A stretch of 33,929 nucleotides of DNA from Actinomycetes bacterium (lineage in GTDB: Bacteria > Actinomycetota > Acidimicrobiia > Acidimicrobiales > Aldehydirespiratoraceae). Below the pieces are notes generated by a model. That model had not been told where the DNA came from. It did not search any database and saw only the letters and a list, made by a program, of their open reading frames with translations. A program made the position numbers and the translations under genes. The stretch covers positions 1 to 33,929 of the forward strand of contig JAJRXJ010000035.1 in NCBI GenBank assembly GCA_024276355.1. The letters run 5' to 3'. This document shows, in pieces, positions 1 through 12,043 of the stretch. Numbering within the stretch: the first letter of the stretch is position 1; each line of letters begins with the position of its first letter.

Positions 1-3144
<3,144 letters not shown>

Positions 3145-3260
3145 GCGGCGAGCAACCGGCGAACTTCTCGTCGGGATCGCGGCCTTATCAAGTCGACGTG
3201 TCGGTGGTCGCCGAGGTGGGACGTCTCAGGGTCTCACATAAGCGTGGGTAGACGGCTCGA

Positions 3261-4490
3261 TCAGGTCACTTGGAGTGCGCTGATTGGCCGGATAGGTCCG
3301 TCTAGCGAGGGCAGCTTGAAGGAGTGGCGCACTCCGATCATCGCGATGACCAGAAACTGTTGCACGTCTGGTGATCCGGGGTCGACGCTCGCCGAGACTT
3401 GCACTGTGATTGATCCTGACGCGTCGAGACTCCACGAAAGCCGCTCACCCGGCAGCCGCTCATCCTCCGTTGATCGTTGCACCATGCGCAACGACGCTGT
3501 GATCGCCTCCTCCACAACCTCTTGATGTGCTGGACCGGTGATCTTGAATGACCACGTCGAGTCGCGCAGTAGAGACCCCCGCAGCAGGGGATCGAGCATC
3601 TCGTCGCCAAGGCGTCGGAGATTGTTCTCGATCCGTTCCCGATCGGCCAACCAGCACATGGCAAGAAGGGCGATATCTCGCGGTACCGGCGACCCCTCCA
3701 GCAATCTCAGTGGCGCATCGCCTCCCGCGGCGAGGATCCAGCCCGGAAGCGCGGGCCGAAGCCAGCTTCGAAACGCCGGAAGCGCCGAACGGATCGCTTG
3801 ATCATCTGTCGGGTCGCCGCCAGCCTGCAACGCGACCGTAGTCCCGTCAGCCAATCGAACGGTGCTGAGACCTGCCGGCGGTTCGCCCAGACGTTCCAGC
3901 AGACGTGCACCCACAAGCGTGTGCCAGTAGTAGCCGCACGACAGACCCTCCTCGGCATAGGCGGGCCAATATCCCCCGGATCGTGCCCGCGGCCAAAGCA
4001 TGTCGCGCTGGGGGTCGAACGTCCAATGCACATCCGCGCCACCTGACACCAACTCCCCGTGTAGCGCCATCTCATCTGCCAAGCCCGCCATTCGCTCGCC
4101 CATCTCGCGGTCCGACTCCGAATCGGTCCGCACCGTGGCCGAAACAGTCACAGACGCCGACTGACCGGCCAGCAGATCCACGTGAATCACGAAATCGGCC
4201 GCATACGAAGCCGTAATCATGGTCAGCGTTCGATCTCCGATCGCTGTGCGGACAGACTTCGGATCGAGCCTTGCCCCTTTCATTCTGACGAACCCGCCGG
4301 ATTCAACGGTCGCCAGAAAAATTTCACGGTCTTCCAACCCAAGACCAGCGATCAAGCTCCGGGCAGATGTAGCTGCCAACGCTTCTGCCTTGTCGGCTCG
4401 GGAGACAAACTGCAACACAAGACCGGCGCTGAACCGGCCGGCGCGACGCCAGTGCTGCGGATACTTTGACGGGCCCGTCCAATCATCCAT
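3261..4490 (-). CDS. Uncharacterised protein (likely start MDDWTGPSKYPQHW)
   Basis: About 409-codon ORF with protein-like composition (SCGYYWHTLVGARLLERLGEPPAGLSTVRLADGTTVALQAGGDPTDDQAIRSALPAF). No family recognised. ATG at 4490 is preferred over the longer upstream extension, which looks non-coding. Confidence 0.7.
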   Translation of the reverse strand: MDDWTGPSKYPQHWRRAGRFSAGLVLQFVSRADKAEALAATSARSLIAGLGLEDREIFLATVESGGFVRMKGARLDPKSVRTAIGDRTLTMITASYAADFVIHVDLLAGQSASVTVSATVRTDSESDREMGERMAGLADEMALHGELVSGGADVHWTFDPQRDMLWPRARSGGYWPAYAEEGLSCGYYWHTLVGARLLERLGEPPAGLSTVRLADGTTVALQAGGDPTDDQAIRSALPAFRSWLRPALPGWILAAGGDAPLRLLEGSPVPRDIALLAMCWLADRERIENNLRRLGDEMLDPLLRGSLLRDSTWSFKITGPAHQEVVEEAITASLRMVQRSTEDERLPGERLSWSLDASGSITVQVSASVDPGSPDVQQFLVIAMIGVRHSFKLPSLDGPIRPISALQVT

Positions 4491-4494
4491 CCAA

Positions 4495-4761
4495 CTACCC
4501 GAACACCAGAGCGAACGCGGCCGGACCCGAAACTGTCGGCGACGGCGGGAAGGCGATCCCCGCCGCGAACGCAACTATGCCTACCGCTATCGGCAGATCA
4601 TTGGAACCATCCTTCGCAGGAAGCTGCTGCAACGAACCGGTTTCCCCTCCAAGAAGCCTGTCACGTCCGTACGCGATCTCCTGCGGGCCATGCTCCACCA
4701 CCTCGAAGGCGAGTGGCGACGTTTCTGCCACAGGGCTGCCCGCCACCGATATTCGTCTCAC
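4495..4761 (-). CDS. Possible small protein with a hydrophobic C-terminal segment, just upstream of the 3261..4490 ORF
   Basis: 88-aa ORF (GTG start) ending 5 nt before the downstream ATG. C-terminal hydrophobic stretch DLPIAVGIVAFAAGIAFPP...GPAAFALVFG. No homolog recognised. Confidence 0.35.
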   Translation of the reverse strand: MRRISVAGSPVAETSPLAFEVVEHGPQEIAYGRDRLLGGETGSLQQLPAKDGSNDLPIAVGIVAFAAGIAFPPSPTVSGPAAFALVFG

Positions 4762-4804
4762 CTCATCGTCCCAGCCACCCGGCGACCTTACCTATTGTGA
4801 GTTG

Positions 4805-5308
4805 GTGACCCGGACCCCCGTCATTCGACCAACCGCCAACTCCGACTGCACCGCGGTTGTTCGTATCGCCCGGCAGCTCGTTGCCGCGGCGGACACCTAC
4901 GCGTTCGAACCGGATGTCACCGACGCTGCCCTCTGGGCGTACTGGTCGCCCGATACCGACACCCAGGGCGACGGATTCGTGACCGAGTTCGATGGCCTGG
5001 TCGTGGCCATGTTCGTGATCCGCCCAAACCATCCCGGCCCGGCTTCCCACATTGCCAATGCGAGTTACGCTGTCGACATCGCTGCGAGAGGCAAGGGCAT
5101 CGGGCGATCGATCGGAAAGCAGTCTCTGCTGTTGGCCGCGAAGCTTGGATACGAGGCGATGCAGTTCAACATCGTGATCAGCACCAACGTCGCCGCGGTC
5201 CGTCTTTGGCAGAGCCTCGGCTTCGACATTGTCGGCACCATCCCGGCCGGATTTCGCATGCCGGATGGAACCCTCGTCGCCCATCACATTATGCATCGCA
5301 CCCTCTGA
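4805..5308 (+). CDS. GNAT family N-acetyltransferase
   Basis: Acetyl-CoA-binding motif AARGKGIGRSIGKQSLLLAAKLGYEAMQFNIVISTNVAAVRLWQSLGFDIVGTIP. GTG start at 4805 inferred (VTRTPVIRPT). Confidence 0.88.
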   Translation: MTRTPVIRPTANSDCTAVVRIARQLVAAADTYAFEPDVTDAALWAYWSPDTDTQGDGFVTEFDGLVVAMFVIRPNHPGPASHIANASYAVDIAARGKGIGRSIGKQSLLLAAKLGYEAMQFNIVISTNVAAVRLWQSLGFDIVGTIPAGFRMPDGTLVAHHIMHRTL

Positions 5309-5318
5309 GCGGGCTGGG

Positions 5319-6569
5319 TCACGGGTTCGTCGGTGGGCGCCAGAGAGCGCTCGCCGGTATTGCCCAGACCCGGTCGTCGATCTGGAAAGGAAGAGTTCCT
5401 GTGTAGATCACGGCGCCGTAATGAAACGCCTCTCCCAGCTTGTCACGTAACCACATAAGCCCTCGCGCATCGCTTCTGTCGACGCTTGCTGAGGACTTGA
5501 CCTCGAGTCCGACGATTTGGCTGTGGCGTTCGAGGATGAGATCGACCTCGTTCCCGTCGCGATTTCTGAGGTGGAACAGTTCGGTTCGGTGTTCGGTGGT
5601 TTCGAGGTGGGAGCTGAGCTCGGTTGCGACGAACGTTTCGAAGAGCTGGCCGACCAGGGTGGCGTCGCGTTCGAGGGCTGTTACGTCGACGTTGAGTAGG
5701 TGTGCAGCGAGGCCGGGGTCTGCGATGTGAATCTTGGGGGATCGGTTCAATCGGTGGAGACGTTTATGGTGCCAGGCCGGGATTCGCTGGATGATGGAGA
5801 GGTCCTCGAGAAGCGTGATGTAGTTGTCAGCCGTTCCCTTTGCCACATCGGCATCTCTGGCGGTTGCTTCCTTGTTCAGTTCCTGTCCGGTGCGGGCGAC
5901 GCACGACGAAAGGACAGACCGGAGCTTTCGTGGGCGAGGGTTCATAGTGGCGATTTGTGCCGCGTCGCGGTCGATGAGCTGATCGACGTATCCGTCGAAC
6001 CAGCGGGAACGACCCCGCTCTGATCTGCCAATGACGTCGGGGAACCGGCCGGTAACGACTCTTGCCAAGTAGTCCTGGCGACTGAGGGCGGAATGGCCGA
6101 ACGTTGGTGCTTGATCGCGGAACAAGGTGTCGATGGGGTTGTAGGAATTGTTGTGTTCAAGTTCGCTCTGGGTCAGACCCGACATCCGAACCCTGATGAG
6201 TCGGCCGGTGCCAGGCCAAGTCGCGGCTTGTTGCGCTGCTCGGACCGAACCGGTAACGATGAAACGCCCAGGGGAGCCGGCGAGATCGGCATCGACTGCT
6301 CGCTTCACAGCGCCGAGGATCTCTGGGGCTTCTTGCCACTCGTCGATCAGGATCCGACCGCGGGCGGCTTTGAGGATCCCGTCCGGGTCCTCGACGGCGG
6401 CGGTCCGCACGCCGGGGATGGACAGGTCAAGGATGGTGTCGGCGAACTGGCCCATCGATGTCGATTTCCCGCAACCACGCGGCCCCACAATCATGATCGC
6501 GGGGTACTCGGGAAGCAGTTCTTCAGCAAGGAGCCGGTCGACAATTCGGGGGTAGAGACGCTCAGGCAC
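5319..6569 (-). CDS. AAA_14/DUF4143-type ATP-binding protein
   Basis: Walker A IMIVGPRGCGKST, Walker B-like GRILIDEWQEAPEI, and DUF4143-like C-terminus (VGQLFETFVATELSSHL...FHLRNRDGNEVDLILERHSQIVGLEVKSSASV). GTG start at 6569 (VPERLYPRIVDRLL) inferred. Confidence 0.85.
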   Translation of the reverse strand: MPERLYPRIVDRLLAEELLPEYPAIMIVGPRGCGKSTSMGQFADTILDLSIPGVRTAAVEDPDGILKAARGRILIDEWQEAPEILGAVKRAVDADLAGSPGRFIVTGSVRAAQQAATWPGTGRLIRVRMSGLTQSELEHNNSYNPIDTLFRDQAPTFGHSALSRQDYLARVVTGRFPDVIGRSERGRSRWFDGYVDQLIDRDAAQIATMNPRPRKLRSVLSSCVARTGQELNKEATARDADVAKGTADNYITLLEDLSIIQRIPAWHHKRLHRLNRSPKIHIADPGLAAHLLNVDVTALERDATLVGQLFETFVATELSSHLETTEHRTELFHLRNRDGNEVDLILERHSQIVGLEVKSSASVDRSDARGLMWLRDKLGEAFHYGAVIYTGTLPFQIDDRVWAIPASALWRPPTNP

Positions 6570-7265
6570 AGGCCAACAGTACAACGAGTCGTATGGTTTT
6601 GATCGATCTGCCGACGATATTTTGACCGATTTGCGGAACCAAAAATGCTCGACTGGTCGAAATGCCTTCGCCCGGGTGGAGGAAGTGGTCGATGTGGCCG
6701 CTGTCATTGTCGGAGAACCAGCGGCGGATCTTGGCGCACGGGTCGGCCGGGGCGCTCAGCTGGCATCTCATGTCGCCGATTTCGACAATCATCCCGGCGT
6801 GGAGCTTTCGCCAATCGATCCCGCACACTGTGATGTTCTCACCGGCCACTCCCGCCGACAGCTCGTGGCCTTCAGCGTTCAGTTCGGTGATCACATCGTT
6901 GCTCTACAAACACAGGGCCTGCCACGGTCGGCCGTGATGTTTGCGGGTGCTCTGCCGATCACCGATCACACCACGACGACCTGTGGAGGAGCTCCCGCCC
7001 CGGACGCGGACACCTCGCCGGCGATGTCGATGAGGTGGTGCCAGAGCTGGTGGACAGCCTCGCGGGACGCCCGCTCGATGCTCCGAGAATCGACCGACGA
7101 CCACGATGAGGCGCCCGGAAGCGTGTCCACCAGGTCCGGATCGACTCTGCGCAGTGGCTCGGCCCACAATTCGATGAGCTGTCCGGCGAGCCGAAGGGTG
7201 TTGACGGTGTCCTGGTCGTTCCATTCGTCGGGGTCGAACCCGCACTCTCGGCATCTGTCGGTCAT
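6562..7265 (-). pseudogene. Decayed DinB-like/MOSC-domain fusion gene
   Basis: N-terminus MTDRCRECGFDPDEW and ASREAVHQLWHHLIDIAGE (DinB/DUF664-like) in one frame. GVIGDRQSTRKHHGRPWQALCL lies in another frame, then an in-frame TAG (plus-strand cta 6904-6906), then SNDVITELNAEGHELSAGVAGENITVCGIDW...HIDHFLHPG (MOSC-like) in that same second frame. Confidence 0.75.
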
Positions 7266-7912
7266 CGGAGGCTGAACCCCACGACTGCTTCGAGTTCGGC
7301 GATCGCCTCTGACGGGTCGGTCACCTTGATGGTGGTCATTCCCATGGCTCTGGCCGGTTTCAGGTTGACACCAAGGTCGTCGAGAAACACACACTCCTCC
7401 GGGGCGACGCCGAGGGCTTCGCAGGCAATCTCGTAGAACCTCGGCTCCGGCTTGCGAACACCGACCACACTCGACTCGATCACATGATCGAACATCTCGC
7501 GGATGGAGGCGATCGCCGGATCCGTCTGGGCGGCTGCGGGGTCACGAAAGTTGTTGGTGAGCATGGCGGTCTTGAGTCGCTTGCCGCACTCCTCCACTGC
7601 CCTGACCATCCGGGGCCTGATCGAGCCACGGAGCCCGGCCAGGATCCGCGTGGCATCAACCTCGAATCCATGGACCCGGGCCTCGGACTCGAAAACGGAG
7701 ACGAAACCCGCGGCGTCGAGCTCCCCTCTTTCGAATCTGGCCCAGGCATTCGAGTCGGGATCGGTCGAGTTGAGCCGACGGATCGTGTCGCTTGGGAGGC
7801 CCGCTTCCTGCTCGTAGGCGTTGAACGCCTCGAACGGGCTGGAGAGGATCACACCACCGAAATCGAACAGGGCTGCACGTATCACGTCGGCAGCGTAGAT
7901 GGATCGGGTCAT
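7262..7912 (-). CDS. HAD-superfamily hydrolase
   Basis: MTRSIYAADVIRAALFDFGGVILSSPF...MLTNNF...VVGVRKPEPRFYEIACEALGVAPEECVFLDDLGVNLKPARAMGMTTIKV matches HAD motifs I-IV. The stop overlaps the following MTDRC start by 4 nt (ATGA). Confidence 0.92.
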   Translation of the reverse strand: MTRSIYAADVIRAALFDFGGVILSSPFEAFNAYEQEAGLPSDTIRRLNSTDPDSNAWARFERGELDAAGFVSVFESEARVHGFEVDATRILAGLRGSIRPRMVRAVEECGKRLKTAMLTNNFRDPAAAQTDPAIASIREMFDHVIESSVVGVRKPEPRFYEIACEALGVAPEECVFLDDLGVNLKPARAMGMTTIKVTDPSEAIAELEAVVGFSLR

Positions 7913-7946
7913 CCCAACGACCCGATCGACATGGTTGACTGGCGGC

Positions 7947-9263
7947 ATGCCCAAAGGCCACGCCGTTGTCGACGGATCCAACATTGCCACCGAAGGCCGC
8001 AACACACCGAGCCTCTCGCAGCTCGATGAAGCGGTCACCGAATTCATCGAAAGGCACGACTTCGAACACGTCACGGTGATCGTCGACGCCAGTTTCGAAC
8101 ATCGCGTCGAACCCCACGAAGTCAAAGCCGCCCAAGAGGCCATCGAGGGCCGTGAGATAATCACCCCGCCCGCCGGGGTGATCGGCCGCGGTGATGCTTT
8201 CATCCTCGAGGTTGCCGACCGCGCCAACGCCGTCGTTTTGTCCAACGACTCGTTCCAGGAGTTCCACGGCACCTACGACTGGCTGTTCGACGATGGCCGT
8301 TTGATCGGCGGTAAGCCGATTCCCGGGGTCGGCTGGGTATTCGTGACCCGTTCCCCGGTCCGGGGACCAATCAGCCGTCGGGCCGTGCGCGAGGCCAACG
8401 CGGTTGAACCCCCACCCGCCAACCCCAAGGTGGGCGACACCCGACGGGTCCGCAAGGCCACCAAGAAGACCCCGTCGAAGCGTGCCGCTGCCGAAAAGCC
8501 GACGCCTAGGGTTTCCAAGAAAACGGCCAAGTCCGATGGCCCCAAGGCATCGCGCGGCCGCAAGCAGCCGGCCGGGGCCAACACGAAGTCGGTGATGAAG
8601 AGCTTCCGACGCGACTATCCGGAAGGCAGCACGGTTGCCGTGTTGGTCGAGAGCTTCTCATCACATGGCGCCTACGGCTCGGTCGACGGCGTGAGTGTTT
8701 ACATACCTCTGCGTCTGCTGGGCGATCCCGCCCCGAGAAGGGCAAGAGACGTGATCGAGATCGGCGAGACCCGCGACTTCATCGTCCACGCCTTCGACGA
8801 AAAGCGCATGAGCATCGATGTGGGGACCCTCCCCTTCGCGGAGGGAGACGCCACCACAGATTCCGCCGACGAGACCAAGCGCCCGACGCGAAGGGGCGCG
8901 ACCAAGAAGACCACCAAGAAGGCCGTCGCGAAGAAGGCCACCCCGGCCAAGAAGACCGTCAAGAAGAAGGCGGTCGCGAAGAAGGCCACCCCGGCCCAAG
9001 AGACTGCCGCCAGGAAGACGCCGGCCAGGAAGGCGCCCGCCAAGAAGAAGACCACCGCCAAGAAGGCCGCTCCAGCCAAGAAGACAACCGCGGCGAGCAA
9101 GGCCGCTCCGGCCAAGAAGGCCACGACCAAGAAGGCCCCCGCCAAGAGGGCGTCGGCCAAGAAGAAGACCGCCGCCGTGAAACCGACTGCCAAGAAGGCG
9201 TCGGCCAGAAAAGCCACCAAGAAGAAGACCACCACACGGAAGGCCGCTTCAGGGCTGCGCTGA
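7947..9263 (+). CDS. NYN/Zc3h12a-like ribonuclease domain, S1-like segment and histone H1-like Lys/Ala-rich tail
   Basis: [14 protein letters not shown]...[12 protein letters not shown]...[27 protein letters not shown] (NYN/PIN-like acidic residues). Then [40 protein letters not shown]...[19 protein letters not shown]. Then a long AKKAxPAKK-type tail to the stop. Confidence 0.85.
   Translation: MPKGHAVVDGSNIATEGRNTPSLSQLDEAVTEFIERHDFEHVTVIVDASFEHRVEPHEVKAAQEAIEGREIITPPAGVIGRGDAFILEVADRANAVVLSNDSFQEFHGTYDWLFDDGRLIGGKPIPGVGWVFVTRSPVRGPISRRAVREANAVEPPPANPKVGDTRRVRKATKKTPSKRAAAEKPTPRVSKKTAKSDGPKASRGRKQPAGANTKSVMKSFRRDYPEGSTVAVLVESFSSHGAYGSVDGVSVYIPLRLLGDPAPRRARDVIEIGETRDFIVHAFDEKRMSIDVGTLPFAEGDATTDSADETKRPTRRGATKKTTKKAVAKKATPAKKTVKKKAVAKKATPAQETAARKTPARKAPAKKKTTAKKAAPAKKTTAASKAAPAKKATTKKAPAKRASAKKKTAAVKPTAKKASARKATKKKTTTRKAASGLR
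8881..9257 (+). repeat. Degenerate coding repeat for Lys/Ala/Pro/Thr-rich (AKKA/PAKK) H1-like tail
   Basis: Recurrent 'gccaagaagaag / aaggccaccccggccaagaag' units encoding [27 protein letters not shown]... Confidence 0.8.
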
Positions 9264-9266
9264 CCC

Positions 9267-9286
9267 GCGGCCGGAACCACGGCCGC
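9267..9286. terminator. GC-rich hairpin between the NYN/H1-like gene and ettA; possible terminator
   Basis: GCGGCCG-GAACCA-CGGCCGC, perfect 7-bp stem with 6-nt loop directly after the stop codon. No U-tract. Confidence 0.35.
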
Positions 9287-9305
9287 CCGATAGATTGCAG
9301 CCACT

Positions 9306-11006
9306 ATGGCCGCACAGTTCATCTTCACCATGCACAAGGTCGGCAGGTTCATCCCGCCCAACCGCGACGTGCTCAAGGACATCACCCTCGCCTTCTATCC
9401 GGGTGCGAAGATAGGGGTGCTCGGCCCCAACGGTGCCGGAAAGTCGACCCTTCTCAAGATCATGGCCGGTGTCGACGACGGCTACACCGGCACCGCGAAG
9501 CTCACCGGCGGCTTCACCGTCGGGATGCTCGAGCAGGAACCCCACCTCGACGAGGCCAAGGACGTGCTCGGCAACGTGATGGACGGTGCCGGCGAAGCTG
9601 CCAACCTGCTCGCCGAATACGACGAGGTGATGGCCGGCTGGTCGGATCCGGAAGCCGACTACGAGAAATTGGGCGCCAAGCAGGCCGACATCGAATCGAA
9701 GATCGAGGCCCTGGGCGCGTGGGACCTGCAACGAAACGTCGAGATCGCCATGGACGCGTTGCGCACACCGCCATCCCATTCGCCGGTGAGCAACCTGTCG
9801 GGTGGTGAACGAAGGCGGGTCGCATTGGCCCGCCTGTTGCTGTCGAAACCCGACCTGTTGCTTCTCGACGAGCCCACCAACCATCTCGACGCCGAATCGG
9901 TTGCCTGGCTCGAACGAGCTCTGCAGGACTACGCCGGCACCGTGGTGGCCATCACCCATGATCGCTACTTCCTCGACAATGTGGCCGAGTGGATCCTCGA
10001 ACTCGACCACGGCCGCGGCTATCCGTTCGAAGGCAACTACAGCGGGTTCCTCGAGCAGAAGGAGGCCCGGCTCGCCTCCGAGCAGAAGGCCGACGATGCC
10101 CGTCGACGCACCCTCAAGCACGAACTCGAGTGGGTACGCATGGCCCCCAAGGCCCGGCAGGCCAAAGGAAAGGCCCGATTGGCTGCCTACGACAAGTTGC
10201 TCGAAGAGGCCCGGGCCGCCGAGGGCAGATCCGCCGACCTCGAGATCGTCATCCCCGTCGACTCGAGGCTCGGCGATGTGGTCATCGAAGCCGACTCGAT
10301 CTCGAAGGGCTTCGACGACAAGCTGCTCATCGAGAATCTCTCGTTCTCCCTTCCCCCGGCCGGCATCGTGGGCGTGATCGGAGCCAACGGTGCCGGAAAG
10401 TCGACGCTGTTCAAGATGATCATCGATGCTGCCGAGGGCAAGTCCGACAGCGCCTACTCACCCGATTCGGGCACGCTGCGAATTGGCCCGACCGTCACCC
10501 TCGGTTACGTCGACCAGGACCGCACCCTCGATCCCGACAAGACCGTCTACGAGGAGATCACCGGCGGTGTCGACAATCTCGAGGTCGGCGGCCGCGAAAT
10601 ACACGGCCGGGCCTACGTGGCATCGTTCAACTTCAAGGGAGCAGACCAACAGAAGAAGGTCGGCACCCTCTCGGGAGGCGAACGCAACCGTGTGCATTTG
10701 GCCAAGGTGCTCAAGGAAGGCGCCAACGTGCTGTTGCTCGACGAACCCACCAACGATCTCGATGTCGACACCCTTCGCGCGCTAGAGGACGCGGTCGAGG
10801 CATATGCCGGCTGCGCGGTGATCGTGAGCCATGATCGTTGGTTCCTCGACCGGGTCGCCACCCACATTCTGGCCTTCGAGGGCGACTCGGTGGTGAGATG
10901 GTTCGAAGGCAACTTCACCGAGTACTCCGACTACCGCAAGCGCGAACACGGCGTCGACGCCATGCGTCCTCAGCGCATCAAGTACAAGCCGGTGTCACGG
11001 GGCTGA
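9306..11006 (+). CDS. ettA: Energy-dependent translational throttle protein EttA (ABC-F ATPase)
   Basis: Two ABC modules (GPNGAGKST...LSGGERRRVALARLLLSKPDLLLLDEPTNHLDAES; GANGAGKSTLF...LSGGERNRVHLAKVLKEGANVLLLDEPTNDLDVDTL). EttA-type N-terminus. Confidence 0.96.
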   Translation: MAAQFIFTMHKVGRFIPPNRDVLKDITLAFYPGAKIGVLGPNGAGKSTLLKIMAGVDDGYTGTAKLTGGFTVGMLEQEPHLDEAKDVLGNVMDGAGEAANLLAEYDEVMAGWSDPEADYEKLGAKQADIESKIEALGAWDLQRNVEIAMDALRTPPSHSPVSNLSGGERRRVALARLLLSKPDLLLLDEPTNHLDAESVAWLERALQDYAGTVVAITHDRYFLDNVAEWILELDHGRGYPFEGNYSGFLEQKEARLASEQKADDARRRTLKHELEWVRMAPKARQAKGKARLAAYDKLLEEARAAEGRSADLEIVIPVDSRLGDVVIEADSISKGFDDKLLIENLSFSLPPAGIVGVIGANGAGKSTLFKMIIDAAEGKSDSAYSPDSGTLRIGPTVTLGYVDQDRTLDPDKTVYEEITGGVDNLEVGGREIHGRAYVASFNFKGADQQKKVGTLSGGERNRVHLAKVLKEGANVLLLDEPTNDLDVDTLRALEDAVEAYAGCAVIVSHDRWFLDRVATHILAFEGDSVVRWFEGNFTEYSDYRKREHGVDAMRPQRIKYKPVSRG

Positions 11007-11081
11007 CCGGGTCCGCCCGCCACCCACGGTGATCCCCCACACAACTCCTCACGACCGTCGGTTTGCCGCCGATGGTTCGAC

Positions 11082-11318
11082 ATGGCCAAGTCGGCAGTCA
11101 AGAGCCAGTGGAAGAGCAGAGCGGTCAGCCGCCTGATCGAAGCCGGGGAAATGTCCGAGTGCGAGCACTGCGGGGAACGAGTGAAGTTCCGGGCCCGTGA
11201 GCACTACCGTCAGGTCATCTGCAACGTCTATGTCGACGGCAGGTGGGACCACGTGGAGCACTTCCACGAACACTGCTACACCGAGGCTGATCTCCCCTTC
11301 GGCGAGCCCATCGACTGA
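11082..11318 (+). CDS. Small conserved-looking protein with a possible CxxC metal site
   Basis: 78-aa ORF MAKSAVKSQWKSRAVSRLIEAGEMSECEHCGERVKFRAREHYRQVICNVYVDGRWDHVEHFHEHCYTEADLPFGEPID. CxxC plus later Cys/His residues. Confidence 0.75.
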   Translation: MAKSAVKSQWKSRAVSRLIEAGEMSECEHCGERVKFRAREHYRQVICNVYVDGRWDHVEHFHEHCYTEADLPFGEPID

Positions 11319-11484
11319 CATCACTCGCGGCGATCAGATCAATTGGCGCGACGCGGAACGTTTGGGCGCGCTGGTGTGTTTCTTCCCCGACAATCCACAA
11401 GTTACCTGTGGCCAGCAGACCGGGCATTCACCCAAGGGGTGCTTGGCCATCCCGGACCCTGCCCCACACGGAGGGTAGAAACCG

Positions 11485-12000
11485 ATGACTTCCATACTCG
11501 CAACCTCGCTTGCCGGCCAATACAGCGCCGGATGGGCGATACTCGCCGGAGCGATAGGCGCCGCCGCCATGCTCGTGGTCATCTATGGCGGTCGTGCAAT
11601 GGGCATGACCAAAATGGATCTGCTGCGCACGCTCGGCACCATGGTCCAACCCAAGGGATCAACCAACGTCGTCTACGGCGTCGGCCTCATGATGCATCTG
11701 ATGATGGGCGCCGCATTCGCCCTGCTCCACACCGGGCTGCTCCACGCATTCGACCCGTCGTCCACCGGCGCAGCCACCGGCCTCGGCATCCTCATCGGAG
11801 CGGTCCACGGCATGATGGTCACCGTCGCCATGCCGGTGATGCTCAAGATGGGCCATCCGTTGGTGAAGGACGGAACAATCGACGATCCGGGCCCGGCCAT
11901 GACAGGCTTCGGCAAGATGACCCCGATGGGCATGGTCATGGCCCACGTTGTGTACGGAATTCTGGTCGGCGCAATCTACGCCGGCGCTGTGGCCGTCTGA
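11485..12000 (+). CDS. Uncharacterised integral membrane protein
   Basis: 171-aa ORF with several hydrophobic segments (WAILAGAIGAAAMLVVIYGG; LMMHLMMGAAFALLHTGLL; ATGLGILIGAVHGMMVTVAMPVML; AHVVYGILVGAIYAGAVAV). Confidence 0.75.
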   Translation: MTSILATSLAGQYSAGWAILAGAIGAAAMLVVIYGGRAMGMTKMDLLRTLGTMVQPKGSTNVVYGVGLMMHLMMGAAFALLHTGLLHAFDPSSTGAATGLGILIGAVHGMMVTVAMPVMLKMGHPLVKDGTIDDPGPAMTGFGKMTPMGMVMAHVVYGILVGAIYAGAVAV

Positions 12001-12018
12001 GAACAGGTCTGATCTCCG

Positions 12019-12043
12019 GGCGGCCGGCAGATGGCCGGCCGCC
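12019..12043. terminator. Bidirectional terminator-like hairpin between convergent genes
   Basis: GGCGGCCGGC-AGATG-GCCGGCCGCC: perfect 10-bp stem, 5-nt loop, between stops at 12000 (+) and 12044 (-). No clear U-tract. Confidence 0.65.

Noticed and set aside
6904-6906. TAG in the MOSC frame as a recoded (e.g. pyrrolysine-like) codon
   Set aside because: The same gene also shows a frameshift, apparent internal deletion and 3' loss, so decay is simpler than recoding.
11319-11484. 166-nt non-coding gap considered as a riboswitch or sRNA leader upstream of the membrane protein gene
   Set aside because: Only a short CACCC-AAG-GGGTG stem was visible and no known riboswitch consensus was recognised; insufficient support.
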